Source: Deltaproteobacteria bacterium
Lineage (GTDB): Bacteria > Desulfobacterota > Desulfobulbia > Desulfobulbales > SURF-16
Assembly (NCBI GenBank): GCA_029939635.1
Contig: JAOZSN010000003.1
Coordinates: forward strand, 1-40,389
DNA length: 40,389 nucleotides
Direction of reading: 5' to 3'
Shown: in pieces, positions 7,823 to 16,828 of the stretch
Position numbering within the stretch: position 1 is the first letter of the stretch
How the letters are laid out: every line of letters starts with the position of its first letter
Notes under the pieces: generated by a model
What the model saw: the letters and a program-made list of their open reading frames with translations, nothing else
Told to the model about the DNA's origin: nothing
Databases searched by the model: none
Program-made: the position numbers and the translations under genes

Positions 7823-8032
7823 TCCTGATAAAAAAATCTCCTTGCCACCTAACCCCTTGAAATAGCGTCGGCGGGACAAACCGCCACCTATGCCGGGAAA
7901 TGGTCATAATGGGGAATATTGATTTGTGGTATTTTTTCGTGGTGTTATTCGTGATTTTGACTATAGTTCCGCCTTGATAGCAAACAACTGGTGTGCATAG
8001 TGCAAAAAAATACAAAGGCGGCAGGGTTATCT
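7823..8032. other. upstream part of a ~350-bp divergent intergenic region
   Basis: Together with the sigma-54-like site this fills the gap between the PEP-CTERM gene (start 7683) and the AAA+ regulator (start 8033). It holds a 5-bp GC-rich hairpin (GGCGG at 7870-7874 with CCGCC at 7881-7885) flanked by the near-repeats ACTATGCC (7814-7821) and CCTATGCC (7887-7894). No coding sequence was recognised. A regulator promoter is expected in 7900-8000 but no convincing sigma-70 or sigma-54 match was found. Confidence 0.3.
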
Positions 8033-9745
8033 ATGAATTATTGCAGCAACAAACTTCATGTCCTGGTGGATTCCCGGGAATCGTCAATCTCCGGGGCCAT
8101 GCTTTATTTTCAGGAGCAGGGCCAGCCGGAGTTAGCATTGGTTGAGCATATCAGGGTCACCTCTTTTCCCCAGCGCTTTGCGGTGCTGTTGGCCAACTGT
8201 GGGGCCCAGGATGAACTGCTTATAGCTGTGCAATATCTGCCGCCAGAGCAGTTGGAACTGGCCGCCCTCCAGCTGGAGAGTTGCGATAATCGGCCTGGGC
8301 AGATCACCATGCTCAGCTATGACTGTTTTTCCCACCTTGAGTTGTGGTGTAAAAAGCACGACATTATTTTTCGCCATAACCCCCTCCAGGGCCGGGAGCT
8401 GAGCAATGAGTCATGCCATGAGATTGAGGAGTATTTAACTGGCCAGCGAGAGACTATCTCCGGTCCCCAGAAATTTAGTCTGGAACGGATCTGGATTCAG
8501 TACCGCTTGATACTGGCCATTATTGCCCGCCTTGAGTTGCTGGGGGAGATTATTCGCCAGCTCATCTTAGGCCAGCCTGGCCCCGGTAACAGCAAGGAGG
8601 GGGAATATGCCAGGGGCCTGCGTTATTTCAGTCTTGGTGAACCAGATATGGCCGGCGGTAGTTACTCCTGCGAGCAAGAGCAACAAAACGGTATTGATCT
8701 GCTGCGGGAGCGGGTCAACCTCATTGCGGCCACGGATTACCATGTTCTGCTCAGTGGCGATTCCGGCACCGGCAAGGAGGCTCTGGCCTGGGTGATTCAT
8801 GAATTCAGCACCCGTCGGGATCAGCCATTTCTGGCCATTAACTGTGCCGGGTTATCTGATCAGTTGCTGGAGAGTGAGATGTTTGGTTATCTGAAGGGCT
8901 CCCATAACCAGGCCTACGAAGAACATCTCGGTTTTTTGGAACGGGTGGATGGCGGCACCCTGTTTCTCGATGAACTGCCAGAGATGAGCCCCAGGATTCA
9001 GGCTAAACTGCTCCGCTTCCTGGAAAACGGCGAGTACCGGCCCTTGGGTGCGGCTGAGAATCGTTATGCCACGGTCCGCATAATTGCCGCTGGTCAGCCA
9101 GAGCTGCTGGCCGATCCCCAGCGGGTTCGGGTTGATTTGAAAAGTCGGATTGGCCAACTGGATGCCCATGCCCCGGCCCTCCAGGAGCTGGAGGAGATGC
9201 AGGCCGGAACCATCCTCAAGATTGCCTTCATCCTCCTCGAACGTTACACCTGGACTACGACCTTTCGCCAGCAGCAAAGGGTAACGGTATCACCGGCAGA
9301 CATCCAGCAGTACCAGCAAAAACTTGGCAGCCAGTATGGCGAGCTCATTGCCCGCTTCCCCTGGGCAGATTCAAATGTCCGAGAATTGAATAATTTCCTG
9401 CGGCGCTGGCTTGTTATTGGTGACGGTGAGTTCAGGCAATTGCAGCAGAAAGGTGGTTCCGGGCCTGATAGTAGGCCAGCAAACCGCCCTGAGCCAGAGC
9501 TGTTTGATAATAAACTGGCCGAATATCTTCAGGTTCCGACCAGCCGAGCAGGGTTGAAGGAGTTGCTGGCCCAAAAACCCCTAGCCAATATCAAAAAGGC
9601 CTATGTCCGTCATTTATTTGCGGCCTACGCCAACATCGTGGTCCAGGAAAATGAGGACAGGGATATGCCCAGACGTCCCACCCAGAAGGAACTGGCATTA
9701 CTGATGCAGGTCACGGAAAACACCCTCAGTCGCTATCGCAGTTAA
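8033..9745 (+). CDS. AAA+ enhancer-binding-type regulator lacking GAFTGA
   Basis: 570 residues from ATG 8033; an in-frame GTG at 7991 would add 14 residues, and neither start has a strong ribosome-binding site. The N-terminal ~190 residues are an unrecognised regulatory region. The AAA+ core follows: Walker A GDSGTGKE (~242-249), Walker B GGTLFLDELPEM, an arginine-finger region (RVRVDLKSRI) and sensor II WADSNVRELNN. The loop normally GAFTGA reads GSHNQA (289-294), so contact with sigma-54 should be lost. The C-terminus has an HTH-like end (TQKELALLMQVTENTLSRYRS). GAFTGA-less relatives such as TyrR work with sigma-70. The targets are unknown; the divergent PEP-CTERM gene and the convergent symporter are the nearest candidates. 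Confidence 0.85.
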   Translation: MNYCSNKLHVLVDSRESSISGAMLYFQEQGQPELALVEHIRVTSFPQRFAVLLANCGAQDELLIAVQYLPPEQLELAALQLESCDNRPGQITMLSYDCFSHLELWCKKHDIIFRHNPLQGRELSNESCHEIEEYLTGQRETISGPQKFSLERIWIQYRLILAIIARLELLGEIIRQLILGQPGPGNSKEGEYARGLRYFSLGEPDMAGGSYSCEQEQQNGIDLLRERVNLIAATDYHVLLSGDSGTGKEALAWVIHEFSTRRDQPFLAINCAGLSDQLLESEMFGYLKGSHNQAYEEHLGFLERVDGGTLFLDELPEMSPRIQAKLLRFLENGEYRPLGAAENRYATVRIIAAGQPELLADPQRVRVDLKSRIGQLDAHAPALQELEEMQAGTILKIAFILLERYTWTTTFRQQQRVTVSPADIQQYQQKLGSQYGELIARFPWADSNVRELNNFLRRWLVIGDGEFRQLQQKGGSGPDSRPANRPEPELFDNKLAEYLQVPTSRAGLKELLAQKPLANIKKAYVRHLFAAYANIVVQENEDRDMPRRPTQKELALLMQVTENTLSRYRS

Positions 9746-9765
9746 TTTATGGATGGTGGACAGCT

Positions 9766-11514
9766 CTAGCGAGTAGATAGTAATTGACCCATGGCTCGAT
9801 AGACATAGAGTAACAGGCCAACAAATACCAACAGTAAGGCCAGGGCAAGGAAATTATCGCCAAACTTGAATTGCCAGATGAAGAAGTAGGGCAAGATATA
9901 GGTCGCGGCAAAGACCAGACAGAGAAACACCCTTCTTTTCAGCTGATACTCTTCTTTGGCCATACCTGGTGGCCAAATACCACCTGTGCCTGTTTTTCGG
10001 ACAAACAAGGCAAGATGCTCTGCCCTGTCCGGCTGGGTGCAAGCCATGACCATGAGCCAGGTGGAGACAACCAACACCGTTAAAATAATCAGCTTCAGGG
10101 GATAATAGGAAAGGCTAAGGTGGTTGCATAAAAGATCAATCTGGCCATGGAAACCAAGGTGATTTTGATATAAGCCGTCAAAGATGAGGGTATAAACCAG
10201 GGAGCTGAGCATGGCACTGATCTGGGTCCAGGCGTTAATCCGCCACCAGAACCAACGGAGTAGGAAAACAGGAGCCACCCCGGCACTGATGGAAAAGATG
10301 AATTTTTGCAGGCTGATAATCCTGTCATGCTGAAAGGCAAAGACCAGGGAGATGGTGGCCACAATCAGCATGGCCGCAAATGAGAGCCAGCGGTAATGGC
10401 AGTCGCTGCCATTTTTATAGAGATATGTCTGGCAGATATCAACGGTAAGCAGCCCCCCACCCCAATTAATGATGCTCTCCAGGGTGGTGATAAAACTTAC
10501 CAGCACCGCGATAAGGACAAAGGCCCTGAAGCCATCGGGTAGATATTTCAGGGCAACGTGTAGATAAAAGGCCTCGTGATCAATATCTGCTGGCCTGGCC
10601 TGGTAATACTCCAGCAGGGCGCAGTCCCAGGTAATGCTCACCAATAAAAACATGAAACTGGTTATGAGGATGGGCAGGAACAGGTTGCGAAAGGATTCGA
10701 ATTGATTCTTGGCCTGGAAATGGCGCTGGGCGCAATGGTCAGAGTTATCAATAATATAGACCGACCACCATTGGATCATAATAAAAACCAGGAAATTGCT
10801 AAGGGCGGTACCCCCATCATCTTTCTGAAAGGTGGGCACCAGGGCGATCTTGTCAGCCATTAATGCTGGCAGGGTTTCATAGACCTCTGCGGTCCCACCA
10901 TGGCCTTTTAACAAAAAGTAACAGACAATGGCCGGGGCGCTGATGCAGATGGCGGCATGAAAGCAATCAGTACGAATTTTTTGATGAAATGAATTTTTAA
11001 AGATCAGCAGGAACAGGCAGCCAGAGAGCAGTAGTTCCGGAGAAAGGGGTAGTTCAGGCAGGGAAACGGCCAGTAATTTACGCAAGGCCAGGACAATAAA
11101 GGCCCCAAAAAATGGGATGACAAAGAGAGCCAGAAATAGGGCTCGAAAGATATGGAGATATCTGCCGCTGTTGCCGGAATAACGCAGACGGATCAGCTCG
11201 TTATCGGTTTGAAAATGCAACCTGGCCCACATAGGGGCAAAGAGGATGGCAGGCACCCCGGCCAGCCAGAAGCGATCCTTGAGGATCCATAGGCCTGAAT
11301 AACCGTTTTCCAGAATAATGCCCATACTCATCATGTCTCGCATGGGACTCCACTCAATCATCAGCAGGGATGAGGAAAGCAGCAACCAGGCTGGTCGTTT
11401 ATCCTCCCCGAACATTTGGACAAATTTTTTGGCCCGGTAGAGGATGGAGAGGATGATAAGGGCGCTTAGGTAGAGGGCGAGAACCCACAGATCAATAGGG
11501 GAGAATGATAGCAT
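9766..11514 (-). CDS. sodium:solute symporter family transporter
   Basis: 582 residues, about 13-14 hydrophobic segments, SSS (SLC5-like) family. Recognisable features are the early DLWVLALYLSALIILSILY helix, WLLLSSSLLMIEWSPMRDMM (the Na+/substrate helix 1 region), and the motif SDHCAQRHFQAKNQFESFRN, equivalent to the family signature with QR..AK. Residues 1-30 form an N-terminal membrane helix as in other SSS members. Import of an organic solute with Na+ at the inner membrane is inferred; the substrate cannot be told. It is the last gene of a minus-strand run behind the amidase (31-bp gap) and is convergent with the AAA+ regulator. Confidence 0.88.
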   Translation of the reverse strand: MLSFSPIDLWVLALYLSALIILSILYRAKKFVQMFGEDKRPAWLLLSSSLLMIEWSPMRDMMSMGIILENGYSGLWILKDRFWLAGVPAILFAPMWARLHFQTDNELIRLRYSGNSGRYLHIFRALFLALFVIPFFGAFIVLALRKLLAVSLPELPLSPELLLSGCLFLLIFKNSFHQKIRTDCFHAAICISAPAIVCYFLLKGHGGTAEVYETLPALMADKIALVPTFQKDDGGTALSNFLVFIMIQWWSVYIIDNSDHCAQRHFQAKNQFESFRNLFLPILITSFMFLLVSITWDCALLEYYQARPADIDHEAFYLHVALKYLPDGFRAFVLIAVLVSFITTLESIINWGGGLLTVDICQTYLYKNGSDCHYRWLSFAAMLIVATISLVFAFQHDRIISLQKFIFSISAGVAPVFLLRWFWWRINAWTQISAMLSSLVYTLIFDGLYQNHLGFHGQIDLLCNHLSLSYYPLKLIILTVLVVSTWLMVMACTQPDRAEHLALFVRKTGTGGIWPPGMAKEEYQLKRRVFLCLVFAATYILPYFFIWQFKFGDNFLALALLLVFVGLLLYVYRAMGQLLSTR

Positions 11515-11545
11515 TGATGAGGGGGATTAGGGTAAGTATCTTGTC

Positions 11546-13342
11546 TTAGCGAAGGGTGCGGCTGTAGGCATCAACACCTTGGGCAATGCTATGGGCCAGA
11601 GAGGTGAGGTAGCTATTACTGCGCAGTCGCTTTTCTTCGGTTTTGTTGCTGACAAAGCCAATCTCAGTGAGAACCGAGGGCATGCTGGCACCAATAAGGA
11701 CGATGAAGGGCGCTTTTTTGACGCCTAGGTTACGGGTGGAAGGGTAGCTCTGGCGCAGGTCATTTACCATGGTACGCTGCATCACCCCAGCCATTTTTTT
11801 CGACTCATTGATCTTTGAGTTTTTCATCAGGTCAGAGAGGATATCCTGCAGAGCAGAGAGCTGCATGGAGGAGACGGCGTTTTCAAGGGCAGCAGCGGCA
11901 CGTTCCTCTGGGGTCGTGGCCAGGCTCAGGTAATAGGTTTCCACGCCATTGGCTCGACGGTTGGGGGCTGAGTTGGCATGGATGGAGACAAAGAGGTCGC
12001 CACCCTTGGTGTTGGCAATGGCGGTGCGTTCCTCTAGGGGGATAAATTTGTCACTGTCACGGGTGAGGATCACCTTGTAGCCTTTACGGCGTAATTCATC
12101 ACGTACCTTGCGGGCGACACGTAGGACAACATCTTTTTCCTGTAGACCGCTGATGCCGATGGCGCCAGGATCCTTGCCGCCATGCCCAGCATCAATGATC
12201 ACAGTCTTGACACCAAGCCCAAGCTGTTCCGCCAGGGTGTAATGGCGTCCTGTCTTGTTTGGGCGCGATTTGCGCTGGCGAGGCACCAGTTGCTTCACCT
12301 CTTTGCCGTGCACATCAATAACCACGCGGAATGGCTCCAAGAGGCTGAAAACCTTGTAGCGTCCAACAGATTCCATATCAAGGACAACCCGGGTGGTGGA
12401 TGGGTTAAATTGGGCGGCACGAGAACGTTTGAGCAGCCCGTCCTGGATGATGACTGGGTTTTGAAAGGTGCGGGGGATGCGAGTGTCCGACAGGTCAACA
12501 TAGAGGCGGCGTGGCGTATTGTCTTGGGCGTCAAGGATATGATCTTTAAAGCGCACAGGAGCAGAGGTCTCAATGACCACACGGGTATAGTTGTCACTGG
12601 ACCAGAAACGTATGGGGCCAGTAACATAGGCGGAACTGGGGGTAGGTAGGAGTGTGATCGGTGCGGCGGTTTCCTGGCCCGCCCGCTCTTTGGCATGTTC
12701 TTTAAGGCGCTGCAGGAGAAAACCAGCGGTGTTTTTTGCCTCTGGCTCAGTACCATAGCTGGTCAGGGCCTTGGCTAGCAGTCGTTCTTTATTTAGTATA
12801 CCTTCCTTATTCTTTAAAACCAAACGCCCCAGGGAGGCCATACCGCTTTCTGCCAGTTCATGGTTGGGGAAGTGGAAGATAAGATCTTCATAAAAGTCAG
12901 CTGATTTTTTTAGATCCTGGCGCTGCTTATGCTGCTGGTAGGACTTATTATACACCTTGCCCAACATGTACAAGGCCTTGGGGGCAACGGTGGTGTGCTC
13001 TGGATTTGAGTCATATGCCTTTTTAAACAGCGAGGCAGAGTAGAGCCAGTCGCTGCGGCTGGGAGATTTACTCTTAAAGCCAACAATGGTGTGGTAATGG
13101 GCTGCCGCCTGGGAGTAGCGTTTGCTGGTGATGTCGGGTGCATTGGTGGCTGCCAGGCAGATGGCTGAGGGTTGAAGGATGAAGAGGGTAAGGCACAGTA
13201 TAAAAAAGGAAAAGATTTGAATATTGAACATCGAACATCGAACATCGAATTTTAAATAAGGTAATTGTTTTGTTGAATCGTGCCAGCGCAGCGTCTTCCG
13301 CATTGGATGTTCAGTGTTCAATGTTCGATGTTCGATGTTCAT
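11546..13342 (-). CDS. N-acetylmuramoyl-L-alanine amidase (AmiC-type)
   Basis: 598 residues in the longest frame. It cleaves the amide between MurNAc and the peptide stem during septal peptidoglycan splitting, in the periplasm. Order: hydrophobic export segment (IQIFSFFILCLTLFILQPSAICLA, ~41-64), a TPR-like region (~75-190), an AMIN domain (~235-345) and the zinc Amidase_3 domain (~380-595) with ligand motifs DAGHGGKDPGA, FVSIHANS and LTEIGFVSN. The start is uncertain: ATG 13342 follows the mutS stop by 3 nt, but residues 1-42 are encoded by a family A repeat element. A start at 13231 (third ATG of the inner arm) gives a normal signal peptide. Neither has a clear ribosome-binding site, so coupling to mutS translation is likely. 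Confidence 0.92.
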   Translation of the reverse strand: MNIEHRTLNTEHPMRKTLRWHDSTKQLPYLKFDVRCSMFNIQIFSFFILCLTLFILQPSAICLAATNAPDITSKRYSQAAAHYHTIVGFKSKSPSRSDWLYSASLFKKAYDSNPEHTTVAPKALYMLGKVYNKSYQQHKQRQDLKKSADFYEDLIFHFPNHELAESGMASLGRLVLKNKEGILNKERLLAKALTSYGTEPEAKNTAGFLLQRLKEHAKERAGQETAAPITLLPTPSSAYVTGPIRFWSSDNYTRVVIETSAPVRFKDHILDAQDNTPRRLYVDLSDTRIPRTFQNPVIIQDGLLKRSRAAQFNPSTTRVVLDMESVGRYKVFSLLEPFRVVIDVHGKEVKQLVPRQRKSRPNKTGRHYTLAEQLGLGVKTVIIDAGHGGKDPGAIGISGLQEKDVVLRVARKVRDELRRKGYKVILTRDSDKFIPLEERTAIANTKGGDLFVSIHANSAPNRRANGVETYYLSLATTPEERAAAALENAVSSMQLSALQDILSDLMKNSKINESKKMAGVMQRTMVNDLRQSYPSTRNLGVKKAPFIVLIGASMPSVLTEIGFVSNKTEEKRLRSNSYLTSLAHSIAQGVDAYSRTLR

Positions 13343-13343
13343 C
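13224..13343. repeat. family A heptamer palindrome, copy A1 (mutS-amidase spacer)
   Basis: The left arm is TTGAACA plus TCGAACA units ending CGAATT (13224-13250); the right arm is the inverse array, GATGTTC units (13305-13343). The core holds AATAAGGTA and GCGCAGCGTCTTCCGCATT, both shared with the other copies. The element begins 3 nt from the mutS stop (transcribed on the minus strand) and runs into the amidase reading frame, supplying its first ~42 codons. Confidence 0.85.
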
Positions 13344-13345
13344 TG

Positions 13346-16030
13346 TTAGCTATCTTCCGCTTCGCTCTTCAGCTCATACAGCAAATTCAAAGCCTCCAAG
13401 GGGCTTATACTGTCCAAGGATAACCCTGCCACCTTTTCTTTAAAGCTGTCTGGTGCCTTGGGAAAGAGGGTAAGTTGGTTTGGCTCTCCTTTCTTGGCTG
13501 GAGGGCCAGGGGCAATAACCGGTGTGCCCTGGGCGTTTAGTTCTCCTGATTCAATATTGTGGAGGATCTCTTTGGCACGCTTGACTACATTTTTTGGCAC
13601 ACCAGCCAAGGCAGCTACCTGGATACCATAACTGCGGCTGGTGCCGCCGGCCAGTAATTTATGCAGGAAGATGATGGTGTCATCCCATTCACGTACACCA
13701 ATATGGAAATTTTTTACTCGTTTATGGGTTAAAGCAATCTCGGTAAGCTCATGATAATGGGTGGCAAAGATGGTTTTGCAGCCCTTGCCTTGCAGGTTGA
13801 CTAACTCTTCGGTGACAGCCCAGGCAATGGACAGGCCGTCAAAGGTAGAGGTGCCACGACCTATCTCGTCAAGGATGACTAGACTATGTGCCGTGGCATT
13901 GTTGAGGATATTTGCTGTCTCATTCATCTCCACCATAAAGGTGGATTGGCCGCGGCGCAGATCATCCATGGCTCCTACCCTGGTGAAAATACGATCCACC
14001 ACGCCGATTCTGGCTTCCTGGGCCGGCACAAAGGAACCCATCTGCGCCATGAGGGTGATGAGTGCTGTCTGGCGCAGCACCGTTGATTTGCCGGCCATGT
14101 TGGGGCCGGTAATAATGAGCACCTCTTGCCTGCTCTGATCCAGGTGGATATCGTTGGGCACAAAGCGACCACTGGCCAGAGAGCGTTCAATAACCGGGTG
14201 ACGTCCTTCCTTGATGATGATTTCATCACTGGTGTCAACCTGGGGCCGGGTGAAATGATAGCGTCGGGCTGCCTCGGCCATGGCTGTGTAAAAGTCTGTT
14301 GTGGCAACAAAGGCAGCTGCTGCCAGGATGCGAGAAGAGGCAGCAGCTATTTGGTTGCGGATCTCACTGAAGAGTTGGTATTCCAGTTCCAGTCGTTTTT
14401 CCTCTGCCCCTAAGACCTTGGCCTCAAACTCTTTAAGTTCCGGCGTGATAAAACGCTCGGCATTAGCCAGGGTCTGTTTGCGGATGTAGTGTTCCGGTAC
14501 CTTGTCCTGTTGGGCGCGGCTCACCTCAAGGAAGTAACCAAACACTTTGTTGAAGCCAATCTTCAGTTTGGCAATGCCGGTGCGTTCGCGCTCTTGACTC
14601 TCCAGGCCGAGGATGAGGCCTTTGCCATCTCTAAGGATATGGAGGAGTTCATCCAGCTCACTGTGGAATCCTTGCTTAATAAGCTTGCCTTCGCGTAATC
14701 CAACAGGTGAATCGTCGCGAATGGCCTCATCTAGTAAGGTTTGCATGTCTGTTACGGTGTCGAGTTTGACTGCCTCATCATGCAATATGCCTTGGCTGTT
14801 AGCGCAGAGTTCTTGTAAGCGCGGTAAGGTAGTGAGGGAGTGTTTAAGGGCGGTAAGGTCTCGGGCATTGGCAGACCCCAACACCACACGGCTGTTGAGC
14901 CGTTCCAGGTCATAGACCCCGTCCAGTAATTCGCGCAGTTCTTCGCGGATAGCCGTACCCGTGGCTTGGTGTTGCAGGCCCATGAGATCGGCCTGCACAG
15001 GGCCACCTCCATGGAAGAAGGCCACTGTGTCCAGGCGAGCATTAATGCGTATGGCGTCACGTAAGGGAAAGAGCAGGTTCTTTTTTAACAGCCGTGCCCC
15101 CATGGGGGTCTGGGTCAGGTCAAGGTTGGCAAGCAAGGAACCCTCGCGTTTGCCACCGATAATGGTTTGGGTCAGCTCAAGGTTGCGGCGTGAGGATTCA
15201 TCCAGCATGAGGATGGCTTCGCGTTCAATAAGGGTGAGGCGTTCAATATGGTTCAGGCTTGCCTTTTGGCTTTCTTGGATATAGTTGAGAAGGCCTCCTG
15301 CTGCCGCAATGCCGGCCTTAAACTGCTCACACCCAAAACCAGCCAGGTTGGTGGTTTGAAAATGTTCCAGCAGGGTCTCTCTGGCTGTTTCTGGGTGAAA
15401 GAGGGCGTGGGGTCGGGGGGTGAGGCAGAGGGTGGGCATGACCTCCAAGGCTTCGGTGAGGGTAGGGTCATCCTGTAGCTTCTCGGGCAGTAATAGCTCT
15501 GCCGGGGCCAGACGGCCAAGCTCTTCTATAACCTCAGCCAAATCCTCTGCCTCGCTGACCAGGAATTCACCGGTGGAGATGTCAAGCAGGCTGACGCCCC
15601 ATGTATGGTTGAAGGCAATGGCAGCCAGGTAACGGTTGCTTTTGTCGTCCAGTACAGCATCTTCGGTGACCACACCGGGGCTCACCACTCGTACCACCTC
15701 ACGCTTAACCACGCCTTTGGCGGTCTTCGGGTCTTCAACCTGTTCGCAGACGGCCACTCGATAGCCATTATTAACCAATTTGGCCAAATAGGAGGCCCCT
15801 GCATGGTGAGGTACACCGCAAAGTGGCACCCTGTTTTCATCATCCTTGCTGTTGCGCGAGGTAAGGGTGATGCCTAAGACCTTTGAGGCGGTGATGGCAT
15901 CATCAAAGAACATCTCATAGAAATCACCTAGCCGGTAAAAGAGTATGGCATCAGCATGCTGTTCCTTAATCTCTAGATATTGGCGCATCATGGGAGTTAT
16001 TTTAGGTTTGCTTTTCTTTTTTGTGGCCAT
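13346..16030 (-). CDS. mutS: DNA mismatch repair protein MutS
   Basis: 894 residues, full length. The mismatch-recognition domain has the F-x-E motif (LGDFYEMFFDDA, ~40) and CGVPHHA. The core and clamp regions are complete. The ATPase has Walker A GPNMAGKST (~640), Walker B ILDEIGRGTSTFDG and FATHYHELTEI. The C-terminal region ends ALNLLYELKSEAEDS. It binds mismatches as a dimer and recruits MutL. There is no clear ribosome-binding site before the ATG, only an AT-rich leader; it lies 44 bp downstream of the phosphoesterase gene. A family A element begins 3 nt after the stop codon. Confidence 0.98.
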   Translation of the reverse strand: MATKKKSKPKITPMMRQYLEIKEQHADAILFYRLGDFYEMFFDDAITASKVLGITLTSRNSKDDENRVPLCGVPHHAGASYLAKLVNNGYRVAVCEQVEDPKTAKGVVKREVVRVVSPGVVTEDAVLDDKSNRYLAAIAFNHTWGVSLLDISTGEFLVSEAEDLAEVIEELGRLAPAELLLPEKLQDDPTLTEALEVMPTLCLTPRPHALFHPETARETLLEHFQTTNLAGFGCEQFKAGIAAAGGLLNYIQESQKASLNHIERLTLIEREAILMLDESSRRNLELTQTIIGGKREGSLLANLDLTQTPMGARLLKKNLLFPLRDAIRINARLDTVAFFHGGGPVQADLMGLQHQATGTAIREELRELLDGVYDLERLNSRVVLGSANARDLTALKHSLTTLPRLQELCANSQGILHDEAVKLDTVTDMQTLLDEAIRDDSPVGLREGKLIKQGFHSELDELLHILRDGKGLILGLESQERERTGIAKLKIGFNKVFGYFLEVSRAQQDKVPEHYIRKQTLANAERFITPELKEFEAKVLGAEEKRLELEYQLFSEIRNQIAAASSRILAAAAFVATTDFYTAMAEAARRYHFTRPQVDTSDEIIIKEGRHPVIERSLASGRFVPNDIHLDQSRQEVLIITGPNMAGKSTVLRQTALITLMAQMGSFVPAQEARIGVVDRIFTRVGAMDDLRRGQSTFMVEMNETANILNNATAHSLVILDEIGRGTSTFDGLSIAWAVTEELVNLQGKGCKTIFATHYHELTEIALTHKRVKNFHIGVREWDDTIIFLHKLLAGGTSRSYGIQVAALAGVPKNVVKRAKEILHNIESGELNAQGTPVIAPGPPAKKGEPNQLTLFPKAPDSFKEKVAGLSLDSISPLEALNLLYELKSEAEDS

Positions 16031-16074
16031 GTTTATTTTTTTAGAAGATGAACAGGGGGTTAATCTTTTGTTAT

Positions 16075-16566
16075 TCAGAAGTGCCGAGGAACCTCATATA
16101 TCTTAGCACTAAGACCACCCTTGGTTTCAAGGATGGCAAAGGTTCCGGGGGTGCCATAACGTCCAGTGCCGGTGAAGCTGCCTGGGTTAACAAAGAGGGT
16201 GTCAAAGAGGCGGTGGCAGACAGGACGATGGGTATGGCCAGAGACAATGCAGTCCACTTCTTCAAAATGGTTGAGAAGGTTCTCCTCCACGTTGGTACGA
16301 TATTCACGACCATGGGTCAGGCCAAAGCGATAACCATCAATTTCGATCACTGCTTCCTGGGGCAGAGTCTGGTAAGAGGAGGGGTGGCACATATTACCAT
16401 GGACACCATGTACCTCTTTGCCTGCAAAGGCCTGCAGAATTGAAATGTCGGTGAGGTCTCCGGCATGGAGAATAACCGGGCAATGGGCAAAGCAGAGCTG
16501 TATCTGTTGTAAGAACAGCTCTGAAGGGGCATTAAGATGGGTGTCTGACAGGATACCAATTTTCAT
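16075..16566 (-). CDS. YfcE/MJ0936 family metallophosphoesterase
   Basis: 163 residues, the usual length of the family. Metal-ligand motifs are all present: SDTH (7-10), HAGDLTD (34-40), VHGNMC (~55), GLTHGREY (~85) and SGHTHRP (~108). Such enzymes are Mn-dependent phosphodiesterases acting on small substrates in the cytoplasm; the physiological substrate is unknown. It leads the minus-strand run toward mutS and is divergent from the MshEN-like gene. No strong ribosome-binding site is visible. Confidence 0.92.
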   Translation of the reverse strand: MKIGILSDTHLNAPSELFLQQIQLCFAHCPVILHAGDLTDISILQAFAGKEVHGVHGNMCHPSSYQTLPQEAVIEIDGYRFGLTHGREYRTNVEENLLNHFEEVDCIVSGHTHRPVCHRLFDTLFVNPGSFTGTGRYGTPGTFAILETKGGLSAKIYEVPRHF

Positions 16567-16699
16567 GGATGAGAGTTGTTTATTTACCGTGGTAAGGGGA
16601 AGTGTTTAGCTCCCCTGAACCATAAACGAAAGGCCAGGAAATCTCAACAGCAAGGAGGGCTATCAATAAAGAGTTGGCGTTTCAGTCAATGCTAATGTA

Positions 16700-16716
16700 A
16701 AATACATAATGTATTT
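16700..16716. promoter_or_regulatory. short perfect palindrome, possible operator
   Basis: AAATACAT-A-ATGTATTT, 8-bp arms around one base, in the 262-bp divergent region between the phosphoesterase and the MshEN-like gene. It has the size and symmetry of a dimeric repressor site, but no cognate regulator is adjacent. A weaker GTGTG/CACAC hairpin lies at 16730-16748. Nothing else was recognised in 16567-16828. Confidence 0.3.
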
Positions 16717-16828
16717 GAATAGATATCTTGTGTGTTTTTTGAGCACACGCTGATGGATAGTTATCTCTGAAATGATTAAACATGGTGGTGATTTTCCTGA
16801 ACCCCCGCCCCCTGGCACCTAGAAAAAA

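Noticed and set aside
7815..8015. 66-residue minus-strand frame in the PEP-CTERM/regulator gap
   Set aside because: No ribosome-binding site, no recognisable family, and it covers promoter-like DNA.
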